From: Tritrichomonas musculus
Lineage: Eukaryota; Parabasalia; Tritrichomonadida; Tritrichomonadidae
Direction of reading: 5' to 3'
Length of the DNA stretch: 64,000 nt
NCBI GenBank assembly: GCA_039105265.1
Contig: JAPFFF010000010.1
Location: forward strand, 4,092,001-4,156,000
Notes under the pieces: generated by a model
What the model saw: only the letters and a program-made list of their open reading frames with translations
Told to the model about the DNA's origin: nothing
Databases searched by the model: none
Shown here: positions 9,496 to 19,783 of the stretch, in pieces
How the letters are laid out: each line of letters starts with the position of its first letter
How positions within the stretch are numbered: position 1 is the first letter of the stretch
Position numbers and translations under genes: made by a program

Positions 9496-10188
9496 ATGAC
9501 TTTGCGAGCGGCAAGAATATTAAGCTCTGAAACGGACAACACTATCAAACAAGAGCAAGAGACTAATGTAAACATTAACATCAAACCTCAAACAAATCAA
9601 CATGTCCATCCTGAGAGAAGACCATCAACGGTACCATTATATCCAAACGTTGAACCATTAAACAATAATTCTGAAAGAATATTTGCTCCACAAAACGTAA
9701 ATTTTACTATTCCGAACCCTCAAATGAGTTCTCAAGAGGCTGGACAAACTATCAATTCTCAGATGACACAGGGATCTCCATTAGCATTTCAACCTCAAAC
9801 AAACAGTCCTTTCCAATCCAATATGGTTCAAGACAAAGGAATTGCAGATCTCGGAAATGAGTTAGATGAACTTGGTAAGCAGAATCAATTCTTGAAGATG
9901 ATCATTGAGGCTTATGAATCGAATCCTTTGAAAGTTAATTCATATCTAGTTTGTGAGAGCAAGCTGTTGATGGACATGATTAAGATTTTGACTGGATGTG
10001 AGAAAGTTGAGTTGGTATTGGATGAAGATGTTGGATGTGGTGGTTGTGGTGCAAGTTCAGGTAAGATAATCTATGTTTCAAAGATATTGGTCACTAAAGG
10101 TGGGAAGACTGAAGACCTTAAATATGCATACAATGTTATCTATTCACAGTTCATCAAGTATGGTATATCGTTGAAGATGGTATGTTGA
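9496..10188 (+). CDS. Conserved Polinton protein with KQEQ-TNVNI N terminus
   Basis: This 230-residue protein is homologous to 35506-36072. Both start with an ARILSSExD motif and KQEQxTNVNI, then a Pro/Gln/Asn-rich linker. A structured C-terminal domain follows, with GIADLGxExDxLxKxNxFL, NPLKxNSYxVCxSKLLMxMIKxLT, ELVLDExxVGCGxxG and DLKYxYNxIYxQFxxYGxSLK. The cysteine-glycine cluster before the last strand is conserved in both. Function unknown; the disordered N terminus plus globular C terminus would suit a virion or assembly protein. It follows the small basic gene by 40 bp in the same direction, so the two are probably expressed together. Confidence 0.7.
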   Translation: MTLRAARILSSETDNTIKQEQETNVNINIKPQTNQHVHPERRPSTVPLYPNVEPLNNNSERIFAPQNVNFTIPNPQMSSQEAGQTINSQMTQGSPLAFQPQTNSPFQSNMVQDKGIADLGNELDELGKQNQFLKMIIEAYESNPLKVNSYLVCESKLLMDMIKILTGCEKVELVLDEDVGCGGCGASSGKIIYVSKILVTKGGKTEDLKYAYNVIYSQFIKYGISLKMVC

Positions 10189-10227
10189 GACAAACGTTAA
10201 ATGCAAACGAGAGCTGTTTTCACGTTG

Positions 10228-10410
10228 GACCGAATTCGGGCCATCATAGAATACCTTCGAATTTAGAAGGTCTAGAGCATGTACTCAAAACACTTCAAAT
10301 TTGGTTCATTTTAGAAGGTCTCGGGAAGGTGCATGAATTCGTGCACCTTATTTTGTCAGTATATTTTCGGTTCATTTTAGAAGGTCCCCGAAGGCCGTGC
10401 AAAATTGCAC
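10228..10410. repeat. Palindromic intergenic repeats upstream of the KilA-N gene
   Basis: The 308-bp gap 10189-10496 holds several short hairpin-forming motifs. GACCGAATTCGGGC (10228-10241) contains the perfect palindrome CCGAATTCGG and continues to 10258 as a copy of 20646-20676. AAGGTGCA and TGCACCTT (10326-10333, 10342-10349) form an 8-bp stem. GTGCAAAATTGCAC (10397-10410) forms a 5-bp stem and recurs in altered form near 20820. TTTAGAAGGTC recurs three times (about 10262, 10310, 10375). An open frame across this gap is judged non-coding. Confidence 0.75.
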
Positions 10411-10496
10411 ACCCTATAATTTTCTACAAATTCACTATAATTTTAAACTTACTGGTTTTCAAATATTTTTAACTTTTTAGTTCCAAAGCAAATTAC

Positions 10497-11288
10497 ATGT
10501 CAGAAGTTACATCAAACAAACTCATTTATGAACCAATCAATGATGATTATGAATGGATTCAATACAATAAACAATTACGTATCATTCACTCTATCAAAGA
10601 TGATATGTATCAGATGCAATCAATAATTAATACATGTGATTCACTCAAACAAGCTAGACATTGGTTTGAAAATCAATCCACGAAAGAACTTTTGAATGAA
10701 TTCGAACTAGAAAAACGGTCTGTCGGAATTCTACCAGACCATAAATTGGTTGAAAATCGAAAGAATTTACCAAATAATCTCAAAGGATATTACGTTCATC
10801 GATTACTTGTTAATGCTGTTGCTATGTGGGCATCACCTCGGTATTCAATCAGAATATTTAAAATACTCGATGAAATTGCAAAGAATGAACGTAAAGAATT
10901 AGAACAAACTATTGATCAACAAAAACAAACAATCAATCAACAAAGACCTCGAATGGTTCCAGCAAAGAAAGACAAATGCTACAAGTATTTGATATGGAAA
11001 GAAGAACAACCAAATGATCCTGATATGATACTCTTACATCTTGTCAAACGACACATTAACAACTTCAGACAAGTATCTAAACATTACAAAAACAAAGATG
11101 AGAATTGGTTCTATCGAGAGAATCTTCCAATAGCAATGACACCTAATGAAGACATCAAAGAACTAGTTAAACAATCATTTCCAGGCTCAGAATATGACAT
11201 AGACGGAAGCACTATATTAATATACAAAGAACATTTACCAAAATTACATGATTTGATTGATAAGTATTTTGATGAGTTCCAAGAATAA
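10497..11288 (+). CDS. KilA-N domain protein (cargo of Polinton A)
   Basis: The 263-residue product has a KilA-N DNA-binding domain at about residues 45-130: HWFENQSTKELLNEFE, then GYYVHRLLVNAVAMWASPRYSIRIFKIL, the last being the family hallmark (xxYxHxxLxxxxAxWxSPxFxxxV). A short Gln-rich coiled coil at about 140-160 follows, then a C-terminal domain (KYLIWKEEQPNDPDMILLHLVKR) resembling the accessory domains attached to KilA-N in large DNA viruses. KilA-N proteins occur in phages, nucleocytoviruses and, in many copies, in trichomonads. It has no counterpart in Polinton B. Palindromic repeats lie on both sides. A regulatory role in the element's replication or expression is inferred. Confidence 0.85.
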   Translation: MSEVTSNKLIYEPINDDYEWIQYNKQLRIIHSIKDDMYQMQSIINTCDSLKQARHWFENQSTKELLNEFELEKRSVGILPDHKLVENRKNLPNNLKGYYVHRLLVNAVAMWASPRYSIRIFKILDEIAKNERKELEQTIDQQKQTINQQRPRMVPAKKDKCYKYLIWKEEQPNDPDMILLHLVKRHINNFRQVSKHYKNKDENWFYRENLPIAMTPNEDIKELVKQSFPGSEYDIDGSTILIYKEHLPKLHDLIDKYFDEFQE

Positions 11289-11311
11289 ATTCGAAATCAT
11301 CAATGAAAATG

Positions 11312-11493
11312 GGTGTGCCCAAAATAGGGCGGACCACTTTACCATTCAAAATCGATACCTAAAATGAATGTTTGGAGACACTTGTTTCTGACTCTTCAAA
11401 ATCAGACCTAAAATGAATGGTTTCACCAATGTTTTGAAAATCATCGAAATCATCAATGAAAATGCGAGTGGACGAAATTGTCCGGTCGTCAAA
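11312..11493. repeat. Palindromic intergenic repeats downstream of the KilA-N gene
   Basis: GGTGTGCCCAAAATAGGGC (11312-11330, stem GCCC/GGGC) continues to GGACC at 11335 and is repeated at 20706-20729. At 11446-11493 a segment with GGACGAAATTGTCC (stem-loop) is repeated at 20730-20777. Interspersed are four short direct repeats of TTCAAAATC(A/G)(A/G)(T)ACCTA(A)AATGAATG between about 11345 and 11570. No gene is seen in 11289-11920. Confidence 0.8.
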
Positions 11494-11928
11494 TCCTTCA
11501 AAATCGATACCTAAAATGAATGTTTGGAAACACATACTTCTAGCTCTTCAAAATCGATACCTACAAATGAACCCTCAAATGCACATACTTCTGGTTGATC
11601 AAATTTACTTCTAAAATGATATTTAGATTCTACATTATCTGCGCTTTAATTTGATATGTGATTTGTCGAAATTGGTTGAGTATTCGTTGAGATATGACCT
11701 TCTGAAAATTGATGCCAAAATCCTATGTTTTTCCATATCTGGGGAAGGTGAAATAAATTGACCTTGGCGGTTAAGGTGAATTAAATTGACCTTATAACCG
11801 TCGAAAACGATATCCCAAATCTATCGTCAAAACCGCTCTATCTGCTTCCTACACTGAGTTAGCGTCTCCAAGCCAAAAAGTGACAACCTCTTAAAAATAA
11901 ATCCCTATATGAACTCATGTTGATGTCT

Positions 11929-11996
11929 GGCCAGACACGGCTCAGTGGTAAGTCAGATCCGGAGTACCTGGTTCGATTCTGCTATGGGCCGTTTTT
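11929..11996 (+). ncRNA. tRNA-like sequence with A and B boxes (pseudo-tRNA or SINE-like)
   Basis: The stretch has CGGCTCAGTGG (11938-11948), close to the RNA polymerase III A box, and GGTTCGATTCT (11970-11980), close to the B box GGTTCGANNCC. A T run (11992-11996) directly after it would end Pol III transcription. GGCC at 11929 can pair with GGCC at 11987, like a short acceptor stem. The D and T stems are poor and the length of 63 nt is short for a tRNA, so a functional tRNA is unlikely. A tRNA pseudogene or tRNA-derived small RNA inside the element is the best reading. Confidence 0.35.
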
Positions 11997-12050
11997 ATTT
12001 GTAAAATTCTTCATATTCTTCTGAGAGGTTCCGTATATGATCTCGTCCCT

Positions 12051-12248
12051 AGATGATGTTCGCTAATGCGTTCCGGTCGTGCTAGGTTGAAAGAAGAGCC
12101 ATTATAAATTCCACATCTAGATGATGTTCGCTAATGCGTTCCGGTCGTGCTAGGTTGGAAGAAGAGTTATAATGGTTCCACATCTAGACGATGTTCGCTA
12201 ATGCGTTCCGGTCGTGCTAGGGTGAAAGAAAGGTCATATACGGAATTC
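12051..12248. repeat. Three 67-68 bp tandem repeats flanked by a 12-bp inverted repeat
   Basis: Three copies start at 12051, 12119 and 12186, each with GATGTTCGCTAATGCGTTCC then GGTCGTGCTAGG. The array is flanked by TTCCGTATATGA (12029-12040) and its perfect reverse complement TCATATACGGAA (12234-12245). It lies downstream of the fibre-like gene, which ends at 12366 on the minus strand. No coding potential is convincing. Confidence 0.9.
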
Positions 12249-12365
12249 TTTCTTCTTCTTCTGTTCTCAGGTGGAGATACATATATGTTTCCTCCAAGGA
12301 CCGGTCCGTTACTGATTTTGAATGCACTACATCTCCACCTGGGAACGGTTTTTGGTTTTTTGTTT

Positions 12366-15300
12366 TTAGGATTTGAATAGAGAAAGAGTCGTTTCATTTA
12401 TTTTTGCTGTGACCACACCAACTATTGATCTTTGAATTTTACACGATAAACCAAAGTCTTCATCCAAGATCTTTCCGTTATAGAGAATTACGTCACCAAT
12501 TTGATAGAGATTTGCATCATCAACTGTGAATAGAAAGTCTCCATGAGAAGCAAATTTGATACATCCATTTTCAGCATCCACTTCTGTAATCACTCCAACG
12601 AACTCTTTATAGGATCCATTGATTACTACACTACAAATGCAATCAGTTGAATCGTTAGCAGTGGAACTAATGAAGGATCCGTTAACATATTTATATACAT
12701 GTCCACTCATGAATACAGGCTTTCCTGCAACGAAATCAGATATATTTTGACCTGCTTCGATTGGACAGTAGTGAGTGATGGTTGTGTTGGATGTACCATA
12801 CATTACACTCTTATATTTCGCTAAATACTTTCGGGACATGATTTGTCTTGAATATAGTTGTCTAGCATCTAATAATTCCTGAGTAGTTGTCCAGGGATAT
12901 CCACCTATTGGGAAGTTATATGTAAGTGGACTTGATGTTATATCATCAGTGTCTTCATAATATAGTGGGAATTTGAAATTGTCGAAATACACGGTCCTCT
13001 GATGTAATACTATTACTATGTTATGGGGATTTCCATCTGTATCACGGAATAACACCCTTATTTCACAACATATTCACCTACTATGTATTCCAGTTTAATC
13101 ACCTTATCTTCAAGTTTTAGATAACGAATTGATATATCCGAGGACCCCTCCGTAATTGGACCACAATCAATGGCACATCTTTTTATTAGCTGCTCATCTG
13201 TTATGACATTTGACTTCAAAGCATATTTATTATCACATTCTGATTTAGTTAAATATTCAGCTAAATATTCAGGTATTTGACATTTAAATACAACTCCAGA
13301 TAATATTAATGAAGCTAGATTAGTTATTGGTTTCTCATTTTTTTCGAAAATACCATATAATTCATTATAATAAAATCTATCGAAATCAGTAGTTTTTGGT
13401 GAATCATTTATTAAATCAGCTGAAGTATAAACATTGTTTGTTAATAATTCATTTAATGAACTTTTCAAAGCATACTTTCCATCAGCCACATCCTTGGTCT
13501 CATACTTATCTAATTCATAAGCCAATTCATCTTCATCAACGAACTTCTCATCAGCCTGGGTACTAGTATAATATGGTGTCAAGTCAACTGGTTCTGGGAT
13601 ATCTGTCTTCAATGCATAAGGTTCTAGATCAATAGTAGGAATGTCAGTTTTGAGAGCATAAGGTTCTAGATCTCCACCATAAGTCACATATTCTGTAAAG
13701 TATGTTTCGTTAGGATCATAATTTAGGAGAGTCTCATCAGAAAAATTGGAATTAACGTTCAAAAATCTGACTTTACCATCTTTCCAGTAATAAATGCTGG
13801 TGTCTAACCTAATTTGAGTATATCCTTGTTGCCCCGGGAATGTAAACTTCTTCTTGGTATTAGTAGTACCATTAATAATTACCTTATTCTGTAGGACTCC
13901 ATCTATAACATCCCCAGTAATACCCACCCAATCTGGTTCGTTAGCAGAATTTGTCCACCTTAGTACTATTTTTACACTGAAATTCAAAGGAGTCTTAGCT
14001 AAACTAAATATAAAAGCACAACTACCATCCTTTCTGCCAACCTCATATGGGATATTATTAGTTTTAGTGGCATATGGTTCTAGATCAACAGTAGGAATAT
14101 CAGTCTTGAGTGCATAAGGTGTCAAGTCAACTGGTTCAGGGATATCACTCTTCAAAGCTAATTCATCTTCTGTTTCTGCTAATGTTATTGTTATTGGAAG
14201 GTATTGATATCTATCATAAATTACTCCACTAACTTCATCCCACACTAATTCAAAATACTCCCCTTCACTTTCAAATCCTTCAGCTTCATGTTGTTTAACG
14301 TTATATTCATCATCAGCATATAATTCATTTGTCTTAAATCTGATATCAAAATGGAATATATCACCACTAGTGTCTACTTTATAACCAACCAAATGTGTAC
14401 CTTCTTTGAATGGTAAAACGTGAGATGTTACCATTCCGTTTTCTTCATATTCTTCTGGTATTGGACCTGTATTAGGAAATATATACGTCTTAGTTTCAAT
14501 TGTGCATTCAGTTGATACATTCAAATTATCTCTCGTGATGTAATTCTTCAAATCATCTCTCAAAGCATAAGTCTTCGACACATATCTTGCTGAATAAGCA
14601 TTTTTGTCTGTTGGTTCGATATTTTTGGTAATTGAACATGATAATATTTCCGGTGTTTCACCAGTTCCTGGATTTATTAATTCATGGGAGTGATACAGAA
14701 TCCAAAGACCAGAATTACTTCCTTCGATACGCATTATCTGAGAGGGTTGATTATCATCATCGTCATTGAACGAATAATCTACGTGAACATAATGAGCCGT
14801 ATAGAAACTGTCTGATGAAACAATATCCAACCCACATTGCTCAATCAGTTCATGATATGTGTCGTAATCCAAATCAGGAATTGTATTATTTTCAATTTTG
14901 AATTGAATCGTTGTTTGCCCCTCAATAATATCTGGAATTTCGCTTTTCACTTGATCAATAGCATGGGTCATATCTGTTGTCAAAGCATAATTGTTCAACG
15001 CAGTATTCAATACAGTTTCATTAACCAAATTCTCTGGCATTTTTGGGATTTCATTCAACCAATTTGTTTTATGGTTTTCAATGAGTTTCTTGATAGCAGC
15101 TGCAGACATCAATTGCTTATTCGTTAACGTTTCACCTAAACCTAATTCAGAATTCTCAACTTTGGTTGTATACTTGATTCTAACTGATAATGGTTCATGA
15201 CTTCCCATGGTGAAAATCATTAAATATGGATCTTCGAAAGTAATTTCATAAAGTGACCCATTTGTTGACTCATTTGATGTGAAACTCTTATCTTCATTGA

Positions 15301-17446
15301 TGGAATATGTATTTAAATTGATTACTTCACCCTCATTGTCCACTTTGGTTTCAACTTCTAATGTACCTTTCAATGTATCAGTATAATATCTGTGACAATA
15401 TTTCTCATTTGGGATCTCAATAATGGTATCGACATATGTCAATTCTTTAATGATTTCTCTTGATTGATTCACAGATTTGTCTCTAACGACTTCATCAATA
15501 TCTTCTAATTCTATTCCATCATCTTTATCAGCATCTTTGGCAAATGATAGTTTAGAAAGACCTTTAATTCCATCAATAGAGATTTGCAATAGATCTCCAG
15601 CACCAACTTTCCCAAATGTAAATACAGATGATCCAATGTTAACGAACTTACCGGCAATGTAATCAAACCAGCTGAATTTAGGTTGCATGTCATCAAATTC
15701 TTTCTGCAAACGATTACAATATTTCTCCAAAGATGATATGTCGTTAACAGCTATATCAACAACATTCCCTAACGAATTCAATTCAAAGATATGTGATTCA
15801 ATATTCTCTCCAATGACTATTCCAGATGTTTGGATATTGAAGTTTGTCATCAATGTTGTGCAAGATTCAGGTCTAGGTGATACAGAATAGTAACCCGTTG
15901 AAGCTAGAAACTCGAATGTATTGCCACCCGGGTATTCAATATTTTCATCAATTGGGATGTTGAATTCTGGTGATGCCTTCATGTAAACTCTCAAATTATC
16001 AGAATCTGTTTCAATGAATGATTCATAACGGTAAGGGATATATTCAAAATAGTTGTCGGTTTTGATCTCATATGTATGCTCATGCTTCCATGAATATTTG
16101 AATCCAATGATGAATTCATAAGTATGTCCATCAAGGGTTAATGTAGCAGAATAGTCTCCACTCTTATCTTCATTGCATCCAAACCATACACGCCAGACAT
16201 CATTGGTTTCATCTGGATCACCCATTCTAGTATTGGAACTATATGTTATCATACCTTTGTCAAGCATCATCTTCAATGGATTCCCGGATTCAAAATTGAT
16301 TAGACCCTTCAAAGCAAATATGTTAGCAGCATTCTTCTTGATTGAAATGTATGGAATGTCTCTATTCAAGGATCCATATGAATTCTCTTTACGCATCTTC
16401 AGTGGAATGTTAACGCAATAATTGGTACCAATCCATTTACCTCCAGATTTAGTAAGCTTGTAATGAGTCCCAAATACGTTATCATGAAGCTCGAATGTCT
16501 GTCCTTCATTGAGTGAATTGAATGAATCGGAACCAGGATTATATCCCCAGTCAGCATAATATAAACCATTTGCAGTATCCAAATTGTAATCCCCGATTGA
16601 CTTGATTGTATAGAAATCTGGTAATGGAGACCTATAGAGTTTGAAGCAATTGTCAGCATCAATGAGATTACATTTGAGATTCATTAATGTATCGTTACCT
16701 CCATCGCTTTGAGAGTCTTTAATAATTGCAATTTGATGCATTTTCCCAACGAATTTGATCTTCATGAATCCATCAGTATATAGTTCAAATGGGTCATAGA
16801 TTGCAGATTTCGACATGTATATTCGAGGTTTTAATTCATTGCTGACGTACTTCAATTGATATTTGGAATCGCTTTGTGAATCTGTGATGTATTCAATAAT
16901 GGGATTTGTGAATCTATTTTGGGTGTCACATGAAATATAAGCATTCTCAATTTCAAGATTCTTTGGAAAGATGATCTCAAAGACTTGTCCACTTACAGAT
17001 CCAGAGTAATCAATCTCAAGAATGTTGTATGTTGAACTGTCCTGAGAATCCGAATCACTTAATTTATGGATATTATTTGCATCGATAATGAATTCATCAC
17101 AACCTTCTTCATAAGTCATCACACTTTCAATAGCAGATGGAGGAGCATTCTCTAAAGTTGATATTCTATCTTCATGATCAGCAAGTTTGGTCCCATGTGT
17201 ATCGATAACAGTTAGATGTGATTGAATGTCGTTAGTTATATCTGTCAATGCTTTCCCAAATGTTTCGAAACATTCTTTGACACTTTGAGGTTCACCATAT
17301 TCTTCACCAATGAATATTTTACAACTACCATCGATTGTTGCATCACCTTTAACATGAATTGAATCAAATATTCCATCACCACCTTTGCCAGAACCTCCTA
17401 TCAAGGCTCCATCTAATGCATTTTGTTTGGTTAATATTGCAGTCAT
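12366..17446 (-). pseudogene. Large fibre-like gene of Polinton A, broken
   Basis: The gene starts at ATG (17446) with MTAILTKQNALDGALIGG, matching the start of the Polinton B fibre (ILTKKNVEDGAFV). It then has DSIHVKGDATIDGS, beta-rich domains, and a module related to the Polinton C fibres (YYSVSPRPESCTTLMTNFNI). Many shaft repeats of YALKTDIPTVDLEP type follow. The C-terminal domain (SDFVAGKPVFMSGHVY, NDSTDCICSVV, ending ALFKS/SLFKS) is shared with B. The protein is about 1690 residues in length class, against about 960 in B. It is presumably a virion fibre or spike that binds cells; shaft repeats plus conserved ends with a variable middle resemble phage tail fibres. Fossil with about one break. 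Confidence 0.65.
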
Positions 17447-17506
17447 TTATCTTAATGTTAAACTATTTTGCACTATACATCTCAATTAATTTTATGTTAA
17501 TCCAAA

Positions 17507-18481
17507 ATGAGTGGTTTATTTGGAGGAAGACATCCACCAGGTACAGGTTCAAACAGACGAAATCCATCTGGAACAAACAATAATTCATCTGGAACAAACA
17601 ATAATCCATACAGCTTCCAATCATCAAATAATAATGGGTTCAAATTCCCATCTAACAACAACTCCCAACCATCAAACAATAACAATAACAATAATTATTT
17701 CAATTTAGATGAATTTTATGATCCTTCAATGGATTTCAATAAAAATATGGTTAATACCAAAACAATGAGTCGGAATGGAAATCAATTACAAGCTACATTA
17801 ACAGAGCCAAATCAGAATGCATTACAAGTTATTGAACATAATAGTGATAACAATAAAGTAGTTGCATTAGCACATATTCAAGCCAATGCTAAACATGATG
17901 AAGATATTCTGAAAGATAATCAAAATAATCGTCAATTCCAATTGGCCCAAACTGCTAACAACAACTATCCTCAAAATCTTCAAGCATATACAAATCACCA
18001 GAATGCAATGCATAAAAATGAAATGGAAAAATATAAGAAAAGATCAACTACGATTGCAAGTTTAGATAACTCAGCTTATCTTGAAAGTGTTCACAATTAC
18101 TTTAAGCAAATATGTTTGAATCAAGGTATTGAGCTAGATAATCCTCATTTGATGCTTACTAGTGGTCATACAGGATTGTTTACAGAGCCAGAATTAAATG
18201 CCCATTGTTACAAGAGATCAATGATATTTTATGGTGTTGCCTCATATGATCACGAAGATTCGAAAGTAACAATATATTATATTGATGGCCATAGACCTGA
18301 TGTCATCAAATTAGGGAAAGGCTATTATCCATCATTCTCAAAATGCCGAAATTATAAAGATATACTTTTAGTTAGATTTGGAATAGACCCATTGGTCAAG
18401 AAACCTGGTAAAATTGAAATTTGTTCAGAATGGAAATGCAGTGATTTGATTCCATGTGACATTCCATGCAACATTGTATGA
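17507..18481 (+). CDS. Asn/Gln-rich Polinton protein of unknown function
   Basis: The product has 324 residues. The first 70 are low-complexity Asn/Ser/Gly/Pro (SGTNNNSSGTNNNPY and similar). Residues 80-190 are helical and Gln/Asn-rich. The last 130 residues look globular, with several Cys and aromatic residues (LTSGHTGLF, VTIYYIDGHRP, WKCSDLIPCDIPCNIV). The gene is divergent from the fibre gene (60 bp between starts) and has the same direction as the next gene. No homologue is visible in Polinton B. It occupies a slot where a Polinton may keep its maturation protease, but I see no convincing His-Asp-Cys arrangement, so no function is assigned. Confidence 0.5.
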   Translation: MSGLFGGRHPPGTGSNRRNPSGTNNNSSGTNNNPYSFQSSNNNGFKFPSNNNSQPSNNNNNNNYFNLDEFYDPSMDFNKNMVNTKTMSRNGNQLQATLTEPNQNALQVIEHNSDNNKVVALAHIQANAKHDEDILKDNQNNRQFQLAQTANNNYPQNLQAYTNHQNAMHKNEMEKYKKRSTTIASLDNSAYLESVHNYFKQICLNQGIELDNPHLMLTSGHTGLFTEPELNAHCYKRSMIFYGVASYDHEDSKVTIYYIDGHRPDVIKLGKGYYPSFSKCRNYKDILLVRFGIDPLVKKPGKIEICSEWKCSDLIPCDIPCNIV

Positions 18482-18602
18482 GTACATGTTTATCCAGCAT
18501 TGATGTTATGAAAGAAATTTGTTCAAATAGATGCAAGGGTTTCATAAATGAAATATTTTGATTTAAGAATCGGTTATCATTATTTTTAATGTCGACACAA
18601 AG

Positions 18603-19772
18603 ATGTCAGATGAACAACCAGCAATTGAAGGAGGTGAACGTCCACCAGAATTACCCCCACCAGAAGAAGAAGGTGAACGTCCATGGCGTTGGCAATTCAA
18701 TCATGCACCATTCAATGAATTCGAAGCCGGTGTAAAAATTAAAAGTAGGCCAACACATAAAGCTAAGATACCCATTGGATTCAATTATACTCCTGAAGAA
18801 GTTAATAATTATACACTTAAGAACCTAGTTAGCAGTAAGATGGCACGTGATATTGTTAGATCCACTAAATTCATGCCAGGTGCATTTGAGATTTGGAATG
18901 CAAATCCAAAAGGTGGAAACCATAAATATAGAGGTGGAGCAGAAGATCTCGATGGAGACAAAATATCAGAATTTGTTGTTAGACGTGATGGTAAAATTGT
19001 TGCTGTTAATGGATATACAACTAAGAATTCTGATGCAGTCTTCAAGAATTTGTATTACACTGGTCACGATACGAAAGACAAACGTAAAGAACAAAGCTTT
19101 AAAGATTGGATCTATAATGATTACTATGGACCTGTATATAATGATGACTATTCAGAGGTTACTAGATGGAATCATCATGATCCAAAAATACATAAAGCAT
19201 GGAGTAAGAGAATGAATATTCATGCACCATCAAAATCATTATCACCATATCAAGCATTTGCACGTTACATTGTTGCCCCAGCATGCAAACAAGCATTTCT
19301 TGAACTCGGTGGAGGTACTGAAGAAGGTGCCAAATTTGCTCGTAAAGTTGCTGTAGAAGTAAGTCAAAGTAAAGCATTTGAAGCATCACTTGCAGCAGCA
19401 ATGTATGCAGCATTAGTTAAAGATCCATGTTTGTCTCAGATGCAAGATCTTAAAGAAAGACAGAATGAATTCGTTGTATTGAAACAACAATATGAACCAA
19501 ATTACCACATTGATTTCGAATCTGATACTGTTGCAGAAACCCCAGAATATAAAGCATTTGAGAAATGGCTCTTTGCGAAACCAGCTGTTAAACAAGCTGT
19601 TAGAACCTATATGCATGATGTATTAACCACTTCCAAAGAAGAATATATTAATACCATTAAAGGTCAAATCATCACATATCTTAATGAACATGTTAAGGGA
19701 TATAGACAAAAATATGATGAAGACTTTGCAGCAGCCAAAGAAGCAGCCAGAAGAAGGTATGGATTTGATTAA
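18603..19772 (+). CDS. Conserved virion-type Polinton protein with DxDxDG and NGYTT motifs
   Basis: This 389-residue protein is homologous to 30216-31568 of Polinton B. Both have a Pro/Glu- or Gln-rich N terminus. Next is a block with an EF-hand-like loop (DLDGDKISEFVV here, DINNDGIPDVVV in B) followed by V(Y)VNGYTTxxS. After that come a charged region, then KSLSPYQAFARYIVAP (KRLSPYQRFRKYLL in B) and a long helical C-terminal domain. The pairing of a calcium-binding-like loop with NGYTT is the signature that unites the two. A structural role in the virion is inferred from size, conservation and position beside the packaging ATPase. It converges with the ATPase, 11 bp apart. Confidence 0.65.
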   Translation: MSDEQPAIEGGERPPELPPPEEEGERPWRWQFNHAPFNEFEAGVKIKSRPTHKAKIPIGFNYTPEEVNNYTLKNLVSSKMARDIVRSTKFMPGAFEIWNANPKGGNHKYRGGAEDLDGDKISEFVVRRDGKIVAVNGYTTKNSDAVFKNLYYTGHDTKDKRKEQSFKDWIYNDYYGPVYNDDYSEVTRWNHHDPKIHKAWSKRMNIHAPSKSLSPYQAFARYIVAPACKQAFLELGGGTEEGAKFARKVAVEVSQSKAFEASLAAAMYAALVKDPCLSQMQDLKERQNEFVVLKQQYEPNYHIDFESDTVAETPEYKAFEKWLFAKPAVKQAVRTYMHDVLTTSKEEYINTIKGQIITYLNEHVKGYRQKYDEDFAAAKEAARRRYGFD

Positions 19773-19783
19773 ATATATTCTTA

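Noticed and set aside
10182-10472. Open frame of 96 codons after the KQEQ/TNVNI gene
   Set aside because: It runs through palindromic intergenic repeats and codes the repeats themselves in tandem (ILEGL twice); no homologue in Polinton B.
11929-11996. Functional tRNA gene
   Set aside because: A- and B-box-like motifs exist, but the D and T stems do not pair well and the length is too short.
12147-12397. Overlapping open frames of about 76 codons on both strands
   Set aside because: They are made from the 68-bp tandem repeat and the end of the fibre gene, with no coding signature.
17507-18481. Asn-rich Polinton A protein as the maturation cysteine protease
   Set aside because: It has His and Cys residues, but no arrangement matching adenovirus-type or Ulp1-type proteases could be recognised.
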